From positions 316,374 through 380,373 of the forward strand of contig NZ_SJPY01000002.1 of the NCBI RefSeq assembly GCF_007860185.1: DNA of 64,000 nt. The letters are read 5' to 3'. This stretch comes from Novipirellula aureliae (GTDB taxonomy: Bacteria; Planctomycetota; Planctomycetia; Pirellulales; Pirellulaceae). This document shows, one piece after another, positions 56,384 to 64,000 of this stretch. The translations under genes were made by a program, and so were the position numbers. The notes under the pieces were generated by a model. The model was given only the letters and a program-made list of their open reading frames with translations, made no database searches and was not told where the DNA came from. Each line of letters starts with the position of its first letter. The stretch's first letter is position 1.

Positions 56384-59300
56384 TTATTTCCCGCTCAATT
56401 GGCGGGCCTGTTCGATCATCTGTTGAAGCTGCCCAACGCGATCAACGTTGCGGTCTCGATCCGGCAATCCGGCGATCAAATTGGATAATGTTTTCATATC
56501 AACGGTCGCCCCGACCGCATCGCCACGAAGACGTGCGGCCAACAGCGCCGCCGTCGTGGCGATACGCAGCGACGGTGAGGACTGGTCCGGTCGCGGTGCG
56601 TCCGGTTCGTAAGGAATGGGCCAGCGATTTTCAGTCATCTGTCCAGTCGACAGGTCACGAAATCGCACCGACACCGACCCGACATCGCCCTCGCCATCAG
56701 GCAGGGCCTCGAATTGATACATCGCCACACCGGCCTCTGCCGCTGCCATTTCGGCCGCATCCACTTCGTCGTTGCGAAAGTCTTCCGTTTTGAGCCGGTG
56801 CTTTTCAAACCCCAGCAACTTGTAGCGTCCAACCCGCTTGGGATTGAACTCAACTTGCACTTTGACGTTCTTGGCCGACGGACGCAGCGCACCGGCAATT
56901 TGACGAGCGAAGCCATCCTCGGTGGCTTCAAGCGAATCAAGCAGGTAGTATCGACCGTCACCCTTGCGTGTGAGCGCTTCAAGGATTTCATCGTTCAAAC
57001 CCTCGGCGCTGATACCCGCTGCGTCAAAGGCGATGCCCGCCCCTCGCATCGCCTCGATCATTTGCGATAGGCGCTGGGGATTTGCATTGCCCAGATTAAC
57101 CGCCCCATCGGTGAGCAAGATGATGCGGTTTTGGGCACCGGCGACCTGTTGCTCACGCGCTTTCTCGAAAGCGAGTTGCAAGGCCGCTTCAATATTGGTT
57201 CCGCCTTCGCTGGGCAAGTTTTCAATCAGCTCGACCATTTGTTTCGATTCCGATCCGCTTACTTTGTCAGCCAGCAATCGCGGCTGACGTGCAAAGCTGA
57301 TTAACGTGACCTGATCGATCGGCTTCAGTTGCGCCGCGAGCAGCGCAAAAGCCCGCCGAACCGTTTGCTGGCGATCGATGCGTTCCATCGACCCCGAGTT
57401 GTCAAGCAATAAGGTCAGTCGCAGCGGCGTGTTGCTCGCACGCCCTGCGGCAGCTGTCCGCATCGAGACGCGTAACAGATTCCGCTGCTGCAAGAAAGGA
57501 TGAGCCGATTGTTCGACACGACAGGCAACCTTCTCATCTTGGCGTGGCATCGGATCGCCATAGTCAAAAGCGTTGACGAACTCTTCAATGCGAATCTTCG
57601 CAGGTTCGGGCCATGTTCCACTGGCCAGTGCCGCGCGGGCGAGTTTGAAAGAAACGTCGCTGACGTGCAGCGAGAACGTCGAGAACGCTTCTTCCTGGGC
57701 CTTCTGTTCCTCCAATCCGACTGGAATCGCCAGTTTTTGAACCTCGTCAAAGTCAAACGACTCGGAATCATCCATCAGAATATCACGACCATCTTGGCTT
57801 TGTTTCCCATCCCACGTCGAATCCGCCAGCGACTGACTTCCGAGCGATTCACTCGGTTTCCCTTTGTCATTCATTGGAACGTAACGTGAATCGTTTTCCG
57901 CATTCAGGGAGTAACGAGGCACGACCGTGTTGCTTGTAACGCCTGCAGGCCCTTCAAGAGGCACTTGCCCTTCCGAGCTTTGCTGACCCGCCCGCTCCTT
58001 CTTTGAGACACGATCGGTTAGCCCCAACGCCGTACCCATTATTGGGGCCGGTTGTTTCGGAGAACTAGGCTGTGTTGTAGGAGGCGAGACGCTGCGAAAC
58101 AGCCTCGAAACATTCGGTGTTCTCGATAAACCTGGTATCGCGAGCGTTTCCTCTTCCATTTCAAAGTCTTCTTCGACCTCTTTGTCTGATTTCAAGCGAC
58201 TGAGCTTATTGCCTAAAGCCGTCTTTTCGTCCGCGGCGTTGGGGATCGTTCCAGACGCAAATCCTTTGTCAGCCGGCTGGTTGACGCGTTCGTCTCGTTC
58301 AAGATCCTTGTCGCCCAACTCCATCAATAATTCGATGGTGCCGCTAGCATCGATGCGCCGACTGCTCATGTCTTGCCATCTCTCTTCATCGGGATGCTGG
58401 AACGCTGGTTCCAGGTGTGCTTGAGCGTCCGCGTTTCCGTCACGCTTCCGTTCGCCAACGATGCGTTCCTTGACGGTTTCCTCTTTATGATCGCGGACAA
58501 CCTCCGAACCTACGTAAAGTTGTTCTAAATCTTTCCCTGCCTCCGGCTTTGAAACATTTGGCGGCGACTGCCGTGCGGCGTACCCGCCTCCGCCGCCTCC
58601 TACACCACCGCCTCGCAGCCCGTCTCCATATTCAACGCCCTCCGCTTTTCCGGCGATGCCTCCCATAAGGATCTGGGAGTCATTCATCCCGTCGTCAGAG
58701 AATCGCAAATTTGCATCGGTTCCTTCCCGTTGAGATTGCGACTGCCATTGGCCAGCAGCCAGAGACCCCAAGTCCTCCAGTTCTGGCAAATCAACTGTGA
58801 CCGCTTCGCCTGCCTCCTCCATCCAGCCGCCAGCGAATCGTCCAGCGACGCGACCGATATCGCCGTCTCTGTCACCGAGTTCTAACTTGTGTTCTAAATT
58901 GTCCGAGCGTTCGGATAATCCTACTGGCCCTGACCCGCTGGCGCCACGCCCTGGCCGATTAGACATGATTCCGTCTGACGGGGGCTCGGCAGATGAAGTC
59001 GGAGACGACACATCATCGTATCGAGAGGAAGGAGTCGGCAAACGGGTTTTGCCATCTAGGCTTTCTCGAATGGACGAAAGTGCCGACATGAAAGCAAGCT
59101 CATTTTCGGGCGCCGCTTCGTTTGCTACCGCATCATCGGACGAGGCCATCCATCCGCGTAGGACCGATGGTTCGCTGTCAAACGACCACTGCCGCTCCTC
59201 GTCTACCTCTTTCTCAGTCGCACGATCATTATGGAAATCATGGATGATCGTTGTCCCACCGCTCAATTGCGGTGAACTTGCCATGGGTCTGCGGCCGAGG

Positions 59301-59713
59301 TTGGGAAACATCATGCATCCAAAGAATCCGACAACGCAAAATACGGCTGCTATCTTGGCGATGCTCGTCAGCCAACGTCTCGTCTTTGAATGACCTCGAT
59401 CCGCCAACCCATCGGCGAGTTGCAACGCGGGCATCGATGGCGACTCGCCATCAATCGCTGAGAGAATGGCGTCACGCTTTTCGGTGGGCAACTTCCAGTC
59501 CTCGTTCGGATCCGCGAAGTGACCGCTGGCGACATCCCTCAGTAGCCCGTGCAATGCTTGAATGTCGGCTTGATACGAAGCGAGTTCAGGACGCTGAGCA
59601 ATAAGACGCTCCAGCTGCTCCCTTTCAAGATCGGACACTTCGCCCAGGACGAGCGCCACGATGCGTGCTTCAAGCTCAGGGTCAAGCGATGGGTAGTTCG
59701 TTTTTTCGTTCAT
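56384..59713 (-). CDS. Anti-sigma-like / transmembrane / VWA-domain protein (YfbK-like C-terminus)
   Basis: 1109 residues. Residues of about 1-95 resemble a planctomycete anti-sigma N-terminus (DPELEARIVALVLGEVSDLEREQLERLIAQ) without zinc-binding His/Cys. One membrane helix follows at about 115-135 (KIAAVFCVVGFFGCMMFP). Then comes a long low-complexity, Gly/Ser/Glu-rich region of about 500 residues. The C-terminal 450 residues contain a YfbK-type segment (VSDVSFKLARAALASGTWP, EEFVNAFDYGDP), a VWA domain with intact MIDAS (DNSGS near residue 769, GGTN, TDGAVN) and a DUF3520-like end. Its ATG overlaps the sigma-factor stop (ATGA), so translation is coupled. Likely role: it holds the sigma factor at the membrane and senses ligand or metal-dependent adhesion outside. 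Confidence 0.85.
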   Translation of the reverse strand: MNEKTNYPSLDPELEARIVALVLGEVSDLEREQLERLIAQRPELASYQADIQALHGLLRDVASGHFADPNEDWKLPTEKRDAILSAIDGESPSMPALQLADGLADRGHSKTRRWLTSIAKIAAVFCVVGFFGCMMFPNLGRRPMASSPQLSGGTTIIHDFHNDRATEKEVDEERQWSFDSEPSVLRGWMASSDDAVANEAAPENELAFMSALSSIRESLDGKTRLPTPSSRYDDVSSPTSSAEPPSDGIMSNRPGRGASGSGPVGLSERSDNLEHKLELGDRDGDIGRVAGRFAGGWMEEAGEAVTVDLPELEDLGSLAAGQWQSQSQREGTDANLRFSDDGMNDSQILMGGIAGKAEGVEYGDGLRGGGVGGGGGGYAARQSPPNVSKPEAGKDLEQLYVGSEVVRDHKEETVKERIVGERKRDGNADAQAHLEPAFQHPDEERWQDMSSRRIDASGTIELLMELGDKDLERDERVNQPADKGFASGTIPNAADEKTALGNKLSRLKSDKEVEEDFEMEEETLAIPGLSRTPNVSRLFRSVSPPTTQPSSPKQPAPIMGTALGLTDRVSKKERAGQQSSEGQVPLEGPAGVTSNTVVPRYSLNAENDSRYVPMNDKGKPSESLGSQSLADSTWDGKQSQDGRDILMDDSESFDFDEVQKLAIPVGLEEQKAQEEAFSTFSLHVSDVSFKLARAALASGTWPEPAKIRIEEFVNAFDYGDPMPRQDEKVACRVEQSAHPFLQQRNLLRVSMRTAAAGRASNTPLRLTLLLDNSGSMERIDRQQTVRRAFALLAAQLKPIDQVTLISFARQPRLLADKVSGSESKQMVELIENLPSEGGTNIEAALQLAFEKAREQQVAGAQNRIILLTDGAVNLGNANPQRLSQMIEAMRGAGIAFDAAGISAEGLNDEILEALTRKGDGRYYLLDSLEATEDGFARQIAGALRPSAKNVKVQVEFNPKRVGRYKLLGFEKHRLKTEDFRNDEVDAAEMAAAEAGVAMYQFEALPDGEGDVGSVSVRFRDLSTGQMTENRWPIPYEPDAPRPDQSSPSLRIATTAALLAARLRGDAVGATVDMKTLSNLIAGLPDRDRNVDRVGQLQQMIEQARQLSGK

Positions 59714-60282
59714 GAGATTTTTTCGAATCCTAGCGGTCGCAACTTAGCTGCCAGATCATTCAAAATGTGGTGCAAACGGTATCCGACGTTGCTGATACTG
59801 AGCCCCGTCGCTTCGCTGATCTCGCGATACTTGAGGCCGTCAAAATACTTCAACTTCACCAATTGACGATCATCCTCGTCGAGTTCTTCGAGCATCTGGT
59901 TGAGAGACCCCGAGGCCTCGATGCGCAACATCATTGCGTCGGGCGACTCGTCGTGGACACCCTGTGATTGCGTGTCGCCATTGTCACTACTGAGCACTTC
60001 ACGTCGGTTATCACGCACATAGTTGTAGACGCGATTACGTACACTTCGGAACAACCACGCTCGGGGCGATTCGATATCGTCCCAATGAATATGCAGCTGC
60101 AAGAAGGCTTCTTGCACAATGTCCTCGGCCACAGCACGCCGGCCGACCAACGAAAACGCATACCGCAACAACGGCGCCTCTTCGGCATCGAACAAAGTCC
60201 GTACCGTTGGCGCGCACCCCTCTTTCCGGGCGGTGCAATTGACTCGGGGAGTCGATTTCGTCATCAGCTCGATTCGCGACAC
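59710..60282 (-). CDS. ECF-family RNA polymerase sigma factor
   Basis: 190 residues with both ECF regions. Region 2 (about 35-95): LLRYAFSLVGRRAVAEDIVQEAFLQL and SPRAWLFRSVRNRVYNYVRDNRR, which contact the -10 element. Region 4 (about 125-180): LNQMLEELDEDDRQLVKLKYFDGLKYREISEATGLSISNVGYRLH, a helix-turn-helix for the -35 element. The GTG start at 60282 has AGGA 8 nt upstream; an ATG at 60264 is an alternative. It is the first gene of a unit with the anti-sigma/VWA gene, which starts within its stop codon. ECF genes often activate their own promoter, but I could not identify one. Confidence 0.95.
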   Translation of the reverse strand: MSRIELMTKSTPRVNCTARKEGCAPTVRTLFDAEEAPLLRYAFSLVGRRAVAEDIVQEAFLQLHIHWDDIESPRAWLFRSVRNRVYNYVRDNRREVLSSDNGDTQSQGVHDESPDAMMLRIEASGSLNQMLEELDEDDRQLVKLKYFDGLKYREISEATGLSISNVGYRLHHILNDLAAKLRPLGFEKIS

Positions 60283-60430
60283 ATGGCATTCCTAAATCAC
60301 GACAAACGCATCCTCTCATACGAAAGAACCAATTGGACGCGTTTCCTTAGGGAAATCTGGAGATATTTTTGCATCTCTCGGCGGACGACGTCGTTTTTCA
60401 GCCGAACGCACCCCTGATCGGGCCTAAACG

Positions 60431-61327
60431 TCAATCTAGTTTGCGACGGAGTTTTCTTACCGTCTCTTGGATCACTAGCGGGAACTTGCTGCGCAGAAAA
60501 TTGCTACTACCAAACCAAACTGGCGGTTCATGCAGCACGATATTCACGCTGACCAAACAGGCGTCTGCGAGCGACTCGTCGATACTTCCAAGCGATTGCA
60601 CGAGAATGTAGCCGCCCGCACCTCGGTATGGCAAAGCATTGCCTTCGATTTGATTGCCAAGTGAGTCACGATCGAGTGGGGACCATCGTGCGGCATAACG
60701 ATCAGACGAGTCGATCGAATCGAGCAATCGCCAACTTGAAATGACACTCGAATCGGCATGAGTCGTTTGGGACGCAACAACGCCTCGAAGTAGTACGCGA
60801 TTCATCAACGGCACGGTGGCGAATCCGAAATGAACGTCGGGTGACATACGGATCCCACGATCGAGCAATTGTGCAGTGGTCAATTGCACGAACGCTTCGT
60901 CGGATGAAGGATTGGCTTCTCGTTTCGGATCGTTGTCGTTACGGCCTGTGAAAACAGATGACATCCAGTCGCGATCCCGCAACCGCTCGAGGCTTTCGTG
61001 GATAACGAATTGAAATCGGATCGAATGTCCGATGCGTTTATTGGAATCGTCGTAAAGGTAATCCAAATCGATCGAGATCGGAGCGGTAACACTGTCGCGA
61101 GTGAATCGTTTCCAATCGTATCGCTGAGCGATCCGATCTCGCTGGCCTGGATCCGACCGATCCATTATCTCCGGCTTATCGAGTTTTACGGTCACCTCAG
61201 CCGTCAACGCGATCCCCTGTTCGGTCAACGACTGCAGCATTTCATCGCCTCCGCTAGCATTTCCGCTGTAAATCAAAACGCTGTGGATCAAGAAAACGAT
61301 CGTCCAAACAAAACGAGAAACTCGCAT
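60431..61327 (-). CDS. Secreted protein of unknown function
   Basis: About 298 residues from the ATG at 61327 (MRVSRFVWTIVFLIHSVLIY, signal peptide ending near NASGG). In-frame ATGs at 61348 and 61375 are possible alternatives, and no start has a good Shine-Dalgarno. The mature part is mixed alpha/beta with motifs such as TAEVTVKLDKPEI, SIRFQFVIHESLERL and GYILVQSLGS; the end is basic (RSKFPLVIQETVRKLRRKLD). No family recognised. It lies 149 bp upstream of the sigma-factor start on the same strand and could belong to the same regulatory unit, but the gap suggests its own transcript. Confidence 0.72.
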   Translation of the reverse strand: MRVSRFVWTIVFLIHSVLIYSGNASGGDEMLQSLTEQGIALTAEVTVKLDKPEIMDRSDPGQRDRIAQRYDWKRFTRDSVTAPISIDLDYLYDDSNKRIGHSIRFQFVIHESLERLRDRDWMSSVFTGRNDNDPKREANPSSDEAFVQLTTAQLLDRGIRMSPDVHFGFATVPLMNRVLLRGVVASQTTHADSSVISSWRLLDSIDSSDRYAARWSPLDRDSLGNQIEGNALPYRGAGGYILVQSLGSIDESLADACLVSVNIVLHEPPVWFGSSNFLRSKFPLVIQETVRKLRRKLD

Positions 61328-61507
61328 TTTTGCGAATCGACAACTCATCGTCAGTCGTTGGTATGAAGTCATCATTACGAAGCTAAAATGGGGTGATCAT
61401 TCCGGGTAGAATGCAATCGTAATCGCAAACGCGTTGATTGGGCGAGGTTCATCGAACTTTTTTTGCCCATGATGGCAGCGACTGGAAAACCAGGTACATT
61501 AAGTCGT

Positions 61508-62320
61508 ATGAGCACTACAATCAAACTTGCCGTTCATGGAGCGGCCGGGCGCATGGGGCGTCGAGTTGTTGCCCTTGCGTCCGAAGACAACTCCCTGCAA
61601 ATCGTTTCGGCGATCGATCATGAATCCAACCCGCGTAGAGGCCAAGACGCTGGCGTTATCGCTGGATTTGCACCGATCGGTGTGAATCTGACAAGCGTTT
61701 GGCCTGAGGAAGAGGTCGACGTCGTCATCGACTTTTCGCTGCCTGAAGCGATCGATCGCTGTATCGAAAATTGTGTCGAAGCGACCATACCGTTGGTCGT
61801 TGCAACGACGGGATTGTCGGAGGCGCAGCAAGCAAAGCTGAAAGCCGCCGGCGAATTGATCCCGGTCGTTTGGGCACCAAGCATGTCATTGGCTGTCAAC
61901 TTGACGATGAAGCTAGCCGCAGAGGTTGCCGAAACGCTTGACGACGTAGCAGGCGGTTTGGATGTCGAAATCATCGAACGGCACCATCGGTTTAAGACGG
62001 ATGCACCGAGTGGCACAGCCCTCAAGTTTGGTGAATTGATTGCCAAGAAACTGGGGCCTGAGACGAGGCATGTTCATGGCCGCGAGGGACAAACGGGCGA
62101 GCGAACGCAAAGCGAAATCGGCTATCACGCCGTCCGTGTCGGTGACAACCCCGGTGAACATACGATTGTTTTCGGGATGCTCGGCGAGCGCATCGAGCTA
62201 AAAGTCGCGGCGAGCAACCGTGATTGCTATGCCAGCGGTGCGATCGCAGCAGCCAAATGGTTGATCGGACGTCCCAAAGGAATCTACAACATGTTCGATG
62301 TCCTAGGACTTGATGCTTAG
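61508..62320 (+). CDS. dapB: 4-hydroxy-tetrahydrodipicolinate reductase
   Basis: The enzyme reduces hydroxy-tetrahydrodipicolinate with NAD(P)H in the lysine/meso-diaminopimelate pathway. The ATG at 61508 (MSTTIKLAVHGAAGRMGR) gives 270 residues, normal for the family; the frame extends to 61463 without support. Visible motifs are the nucleotide-binding GAAGRMG, VIDFSLPEA, VVATTGLS and the catalytic signature ERHHRFKTDAPSGTAL, with the tetrahydrodipicolinate-binding residues. The end, YNMFDVLGL, is also characteristic. It is followed 21 bp later by a small CxxC-protein gene on the same strand. Confidence 0.97.
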   Translation: MSTTIKLAVHGAAGRMGRRVVALASEDNSLQIVSAIDHESNPRRGQDAGVIAGFAPIGVNLTSVWPEEEVDVVIDFSLPEAIDRCIENCVEATIPLVVATTGLSEAQQAKLKAAGELIPVVWAPSMSLAVNLTMKLAAEVAETLDDVAGGLDVEIIERHHRFKTDAPSGTALKFGELIAKKLGPETRHVHGREGQTGERTQSEIGYHAVRVGDNPGEHTIVFGMLGERIELKVAASNRDCYASGAIAAAKWLIGRPKGIYNMFDVLGLDA

Positions 62321-62341
62321 CCACTCTTCCAGTAGTTAACG

Positions 62342-62707
62342 ATGGCGAAATGTGACCAAGGATATCTTTGCGAAGTTTGTGGCAACGACGTTACCGGAAT
62401 TGTCGATAGCGACTTGTACCTACGGTATGTGATCGGCGAACTCGACCCGGAGGTGCTACACACTTCACCCGAGCGTCACTTGCGCTGTAACCCTGTTTTG
62501 GCTCAGTTTATTGACCATGTGGATTTCGAACCGGTCGTCGTTTTGGGCGAACTATCACGCAATCATTTGGACACTGAATTTGTGAGCCAGCGGTCCAAGC
62601 TGGTCACTCGCGGTTATGAGCGGCTTAGAGAAATTGCTGCGGAAGAAGGCGTCCGAGATGTGACCGCATATCCGTTGCCGGATGTAATCGATCGCTATCG
62701 AGGATAG
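62342..62707 (+). CDS. Small CxxC protein of unknown function
   Basis: 121 residues beginning MAKCDQGYLCEVCGNDV; three Cys in the first 13 residues include a CxxC knuckle that could bind zinc. The rest is acidic and soluble (DSDLYLRYVIGELDPEVL, RHLRCNPVLAQFIDHVDF, GYERLREIAAEEGV). It is in tandem with dapB, 21 bp downstream, so probably co-transcribed. I do not recognise the family; similar short proteins occur in other planctomycetes as far as I recall, but this needs a search. Confidence 0.75.
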   Translation: MAKCDQGYLCEVCGNDVTGIVDSDLYLRYVIGELDPEVLHTSPERHLRCNPVLAQFIDHVDFEPVVVLGELSRNHLDTEFVSQRSKLVTRGYERLREIAAEEGVRDVTAYPLPDVIDRYRG

Positions 62708-62718
62708 ATGTGATTCCT

Positions 62719-62873
62719 ATTAGCCGCTTTGGCGATAGCCACGATTCCGACGGAATGCTCGACCAACCCTTGAGCTGCGTCCATGGCCATTACCTTTTAC
62801 CTTTCGTGCCCTCGGCACTCCCTAACGCGACTCCCCAAAACCGTAACCGGGGCTAATGCCCAAACGGCTGATT
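62719..62873. repeat. Possible relic of the nested palindromic element (flanks only)
   Basis: TAGCCGCTTTGGCGATAGC (62720-62738) and GCCCAAACGGCTGAT (starting near 62858) resemble the inner flanks of copies A-E with a few changes each. The 110-bp core between them is absent or unrecognisable. It lies in the 200-bp gap before the transporter gene and may be a decayed copy. Confidence 0.4.
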
Positions 62874-62907
62874 TATTGTTCCACTCCTCCCAAAAACGAC
62901 TTGTCTC

Positions 62908-64000
62908 GTGCGAAGCAATCTTTTCAAACAGGGCTTTTTGAGCCTACTCGCCAGCCAGTTTTTTGGTGCGATGAACGACAATGTGCTCAAGGGCGTGTTG
63001 ACGTTCATGGTCATTGATGGAGCGTGGAAAGGGTTATTAGGCGATGGCGGGCAAGGAATCGTCGGGATTTGTTTTACGATCCCGTTTATCTTGCTATCGG
63101 GTTACGCTGGCCAAATTGCGGACCGCTATTCGAAACGCTCCGTCACACTCTGGGTCAAGATCGCCGAAATACCGATCGCCATTGTTGCAGGCATTGGTTT
63201 TGTCACCGGCAATCTGTGGCTAACCTTATTTGCGTTGGTTGCCTTGACATGCCAAAGTGCTTTTTTTGGGCCAGCAAAATACGGGATGATTCCCGAACTC
63301 GTCGACGATTCGGATCTCAGCCGTGCCAACGGTACGATCAACATGATGACCAATGTTGCGGTGATCGCTGGTACATTAATCGCCGGAGCGGTTAGTGATG
63401 TTTACAGTCCTCAAAACGGTGCGGTGGGAATACGATGGATTCCCATCGCAACACTCCTTTCGATTTCCATTGCGGGATTGATTGCAGCCTGGTTTTTAAC
63501 ACCGCTGCAACCAGGGGCGCGAAGTTTGAAATTCGACTTTAACCCCTTCACGACTTACATCCTCACCATTCGGGAAATGGCGAAAACACGACTGTTAATG
63601 GTCATGATGGCTTGGGGTTATTTTTATCTGCTTGCTGGCATCGCTCTGTTCATCGTCCCAGAATACACGATCGTCCTTGGCATCAATCGGAGCGAAGCGA
63701 GCGTCTTGATGGGAGTGCTCGGTGTTGCGATCGGAGTCGGTTGTGCGGTTGCCGGTTTAATCTCAGGGCATCGAATCGAAGTTCGTTTGATCCCGATCGG
63801 CGCGGCAGGCTTGGTATTGTTTTTCGCCCTACTCGGGCTCGTACCACCTTCCTTACCCGATCGAGCACCGATGATCCGAGTAGCGTTAAGCAACGTCGCC
63901 CTCTTCATCCTGGGGGCTGGCTTCTTCGCAGGATTCTACATTATCCCGTTGCAGGCACTCCTGCAAAAGCTGTCACCGGATGATGAGCGAGGGCGATTTT
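62908..64000 (+). CDS. MFS transporter, LplT/acyl-phospholipid transporter-like (partial, runs off right edge)
   Basis: From a GTG at 62908 the frame is open for 364 codons to the window edge. The N-terminus (SLLASQFFGAMNDNVLKGVL) and FFGPAKYGMIPELVDDSDLSRANG are hallmarks of the LplT-type lysophospholipid transporter family and of the transporter half of bifunctional acyl-ACP synthetase/acyltransferase proteins. About ten hydrophobic helices are visible (for example IVGICFTIPFILLSGYAG, VAVIAGTLIAGAV, LLAGIALFIVP). No Shine-Dalgarno precedes the GTG, so the start is tentative. The missing C-terminus would show whether an acyltransferase domain is fused. Confidence 0.85.
   Translation, partial: MRSNLFKQGFLSLLASQFFGAMNDNVLKGVLTFMVIDGAWKGLLGDGGQGIVGICFTIPFILLSGYAGQIADRYSKRSVTLWVKIAEIPIAIVAGIGFVTGNLWLTLFALVALTCQSAFFGPAKYGMIPELVDDSDLSRANGTINMMTNVAVIAGTLIAGAVSDVYSPQNGAVGIRWIPIATLLSISIAGLIAAWFLTPLQPGARSLKFDFNPFTTYILTIREMAKTRLLMVMMAWGYFYLLAGIALFIVPEYTIVLGINRSEASVLMGVLGVAIGVGCAVAGLISGHRIEVRLIPIGAAGLVLFFALLGLVPPSLPDRAPMIRVALSNVALFILGAGFFAGFYIIPLQALLQKLSPDDERGRF

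Overview
The window comes from a planctomycete, most likely a member of the Pirellulaceae (Rhodopirellula/Blastopirellula-like). The direct evidence is the 16S rRNA gene on the minus strand at about 9970-11506. It contains exact matches to three planctomycete probe sites: EUB338-II at 11162-11179, PLA46 at 11443-11460 and PLA886 at 10615-10633. The 16S gene stands alone, with its own sigma70-type promoter, a boxA-like site and an intrinsic terminator about 130 nt downstream. No 23S, 5S or spacer tRNA follows. Split rRNA operons are known in this group.

Left part (1-23 kb). This is mostly housekeeping: tRNA-Phe, a polysaccharide-export lipoprotein, an AsmA-like envelope protein, a disordered Arg/Gly/Asp/Glu-rich protein, prolyl-tRNA synthetase, the lone 16S gene, the GTPase Der, a family-4 uracil-DNA glycosylase, a degenerate MurE-like ligase homologue, a Nudix hydrolase, the CCA-adding enzyme (fitting, since tRNA-Phe has no encoded CCA), an orphan D12-type adenine methylase, a fumarylacetoacetase-family hydrolase, an FHA protein and a nucleotide-sugar epimerase/decarboxylase.

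Middle (23-34 kb). A tightly packed plus-strand operon (23089-30995) encodes a 1138-residue TPR protein, an ExbB/TolQ-like and an ExbD/TolR-like channel pair, and a membrane-anchored Pro-rich protein ending in a prenyltransferase/squalene-cyclase-like toroid. It looks like an energised envelope machine of unusual composition. A TsdA-like dihaem cytochrome and secreted proteins of unknown function follow.

Right part (34-64 kb). A minus-strand secondary-metabolite operon encodes a MacB-like permease, a fully reducing type I PKS (KS-AT-DH-psiKR-ER-KR-ACP) and an NRPS (C-A-PCP-TE). An ABC ATPase faces it from the far end. An S49-peptidase-like lipoprotein that appears to lack its catalytic serine follows. 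Next is a second minus-strand module: an ECF sigma factor, a protein fusing an anti-sigma-like N-terminus, one membrane helix and a VWA domain, and an internally duplicated envelope protein of about 2390 residues. The window ends with dapB, a small CxxC protein and a truncated MFS/LplT-like transporter.

Scattered through the non-coding DNA are five copies of a nested palindromic element. Each has a core of exactly 110 bp, and each lies 3' of a minus-strand gene. One copy supplies the stop codon of the giant envelope gene. No CRISPR array, IS transposase, prophage or integrase was seen. Family names are assigned by eye from motifs, without database searches.
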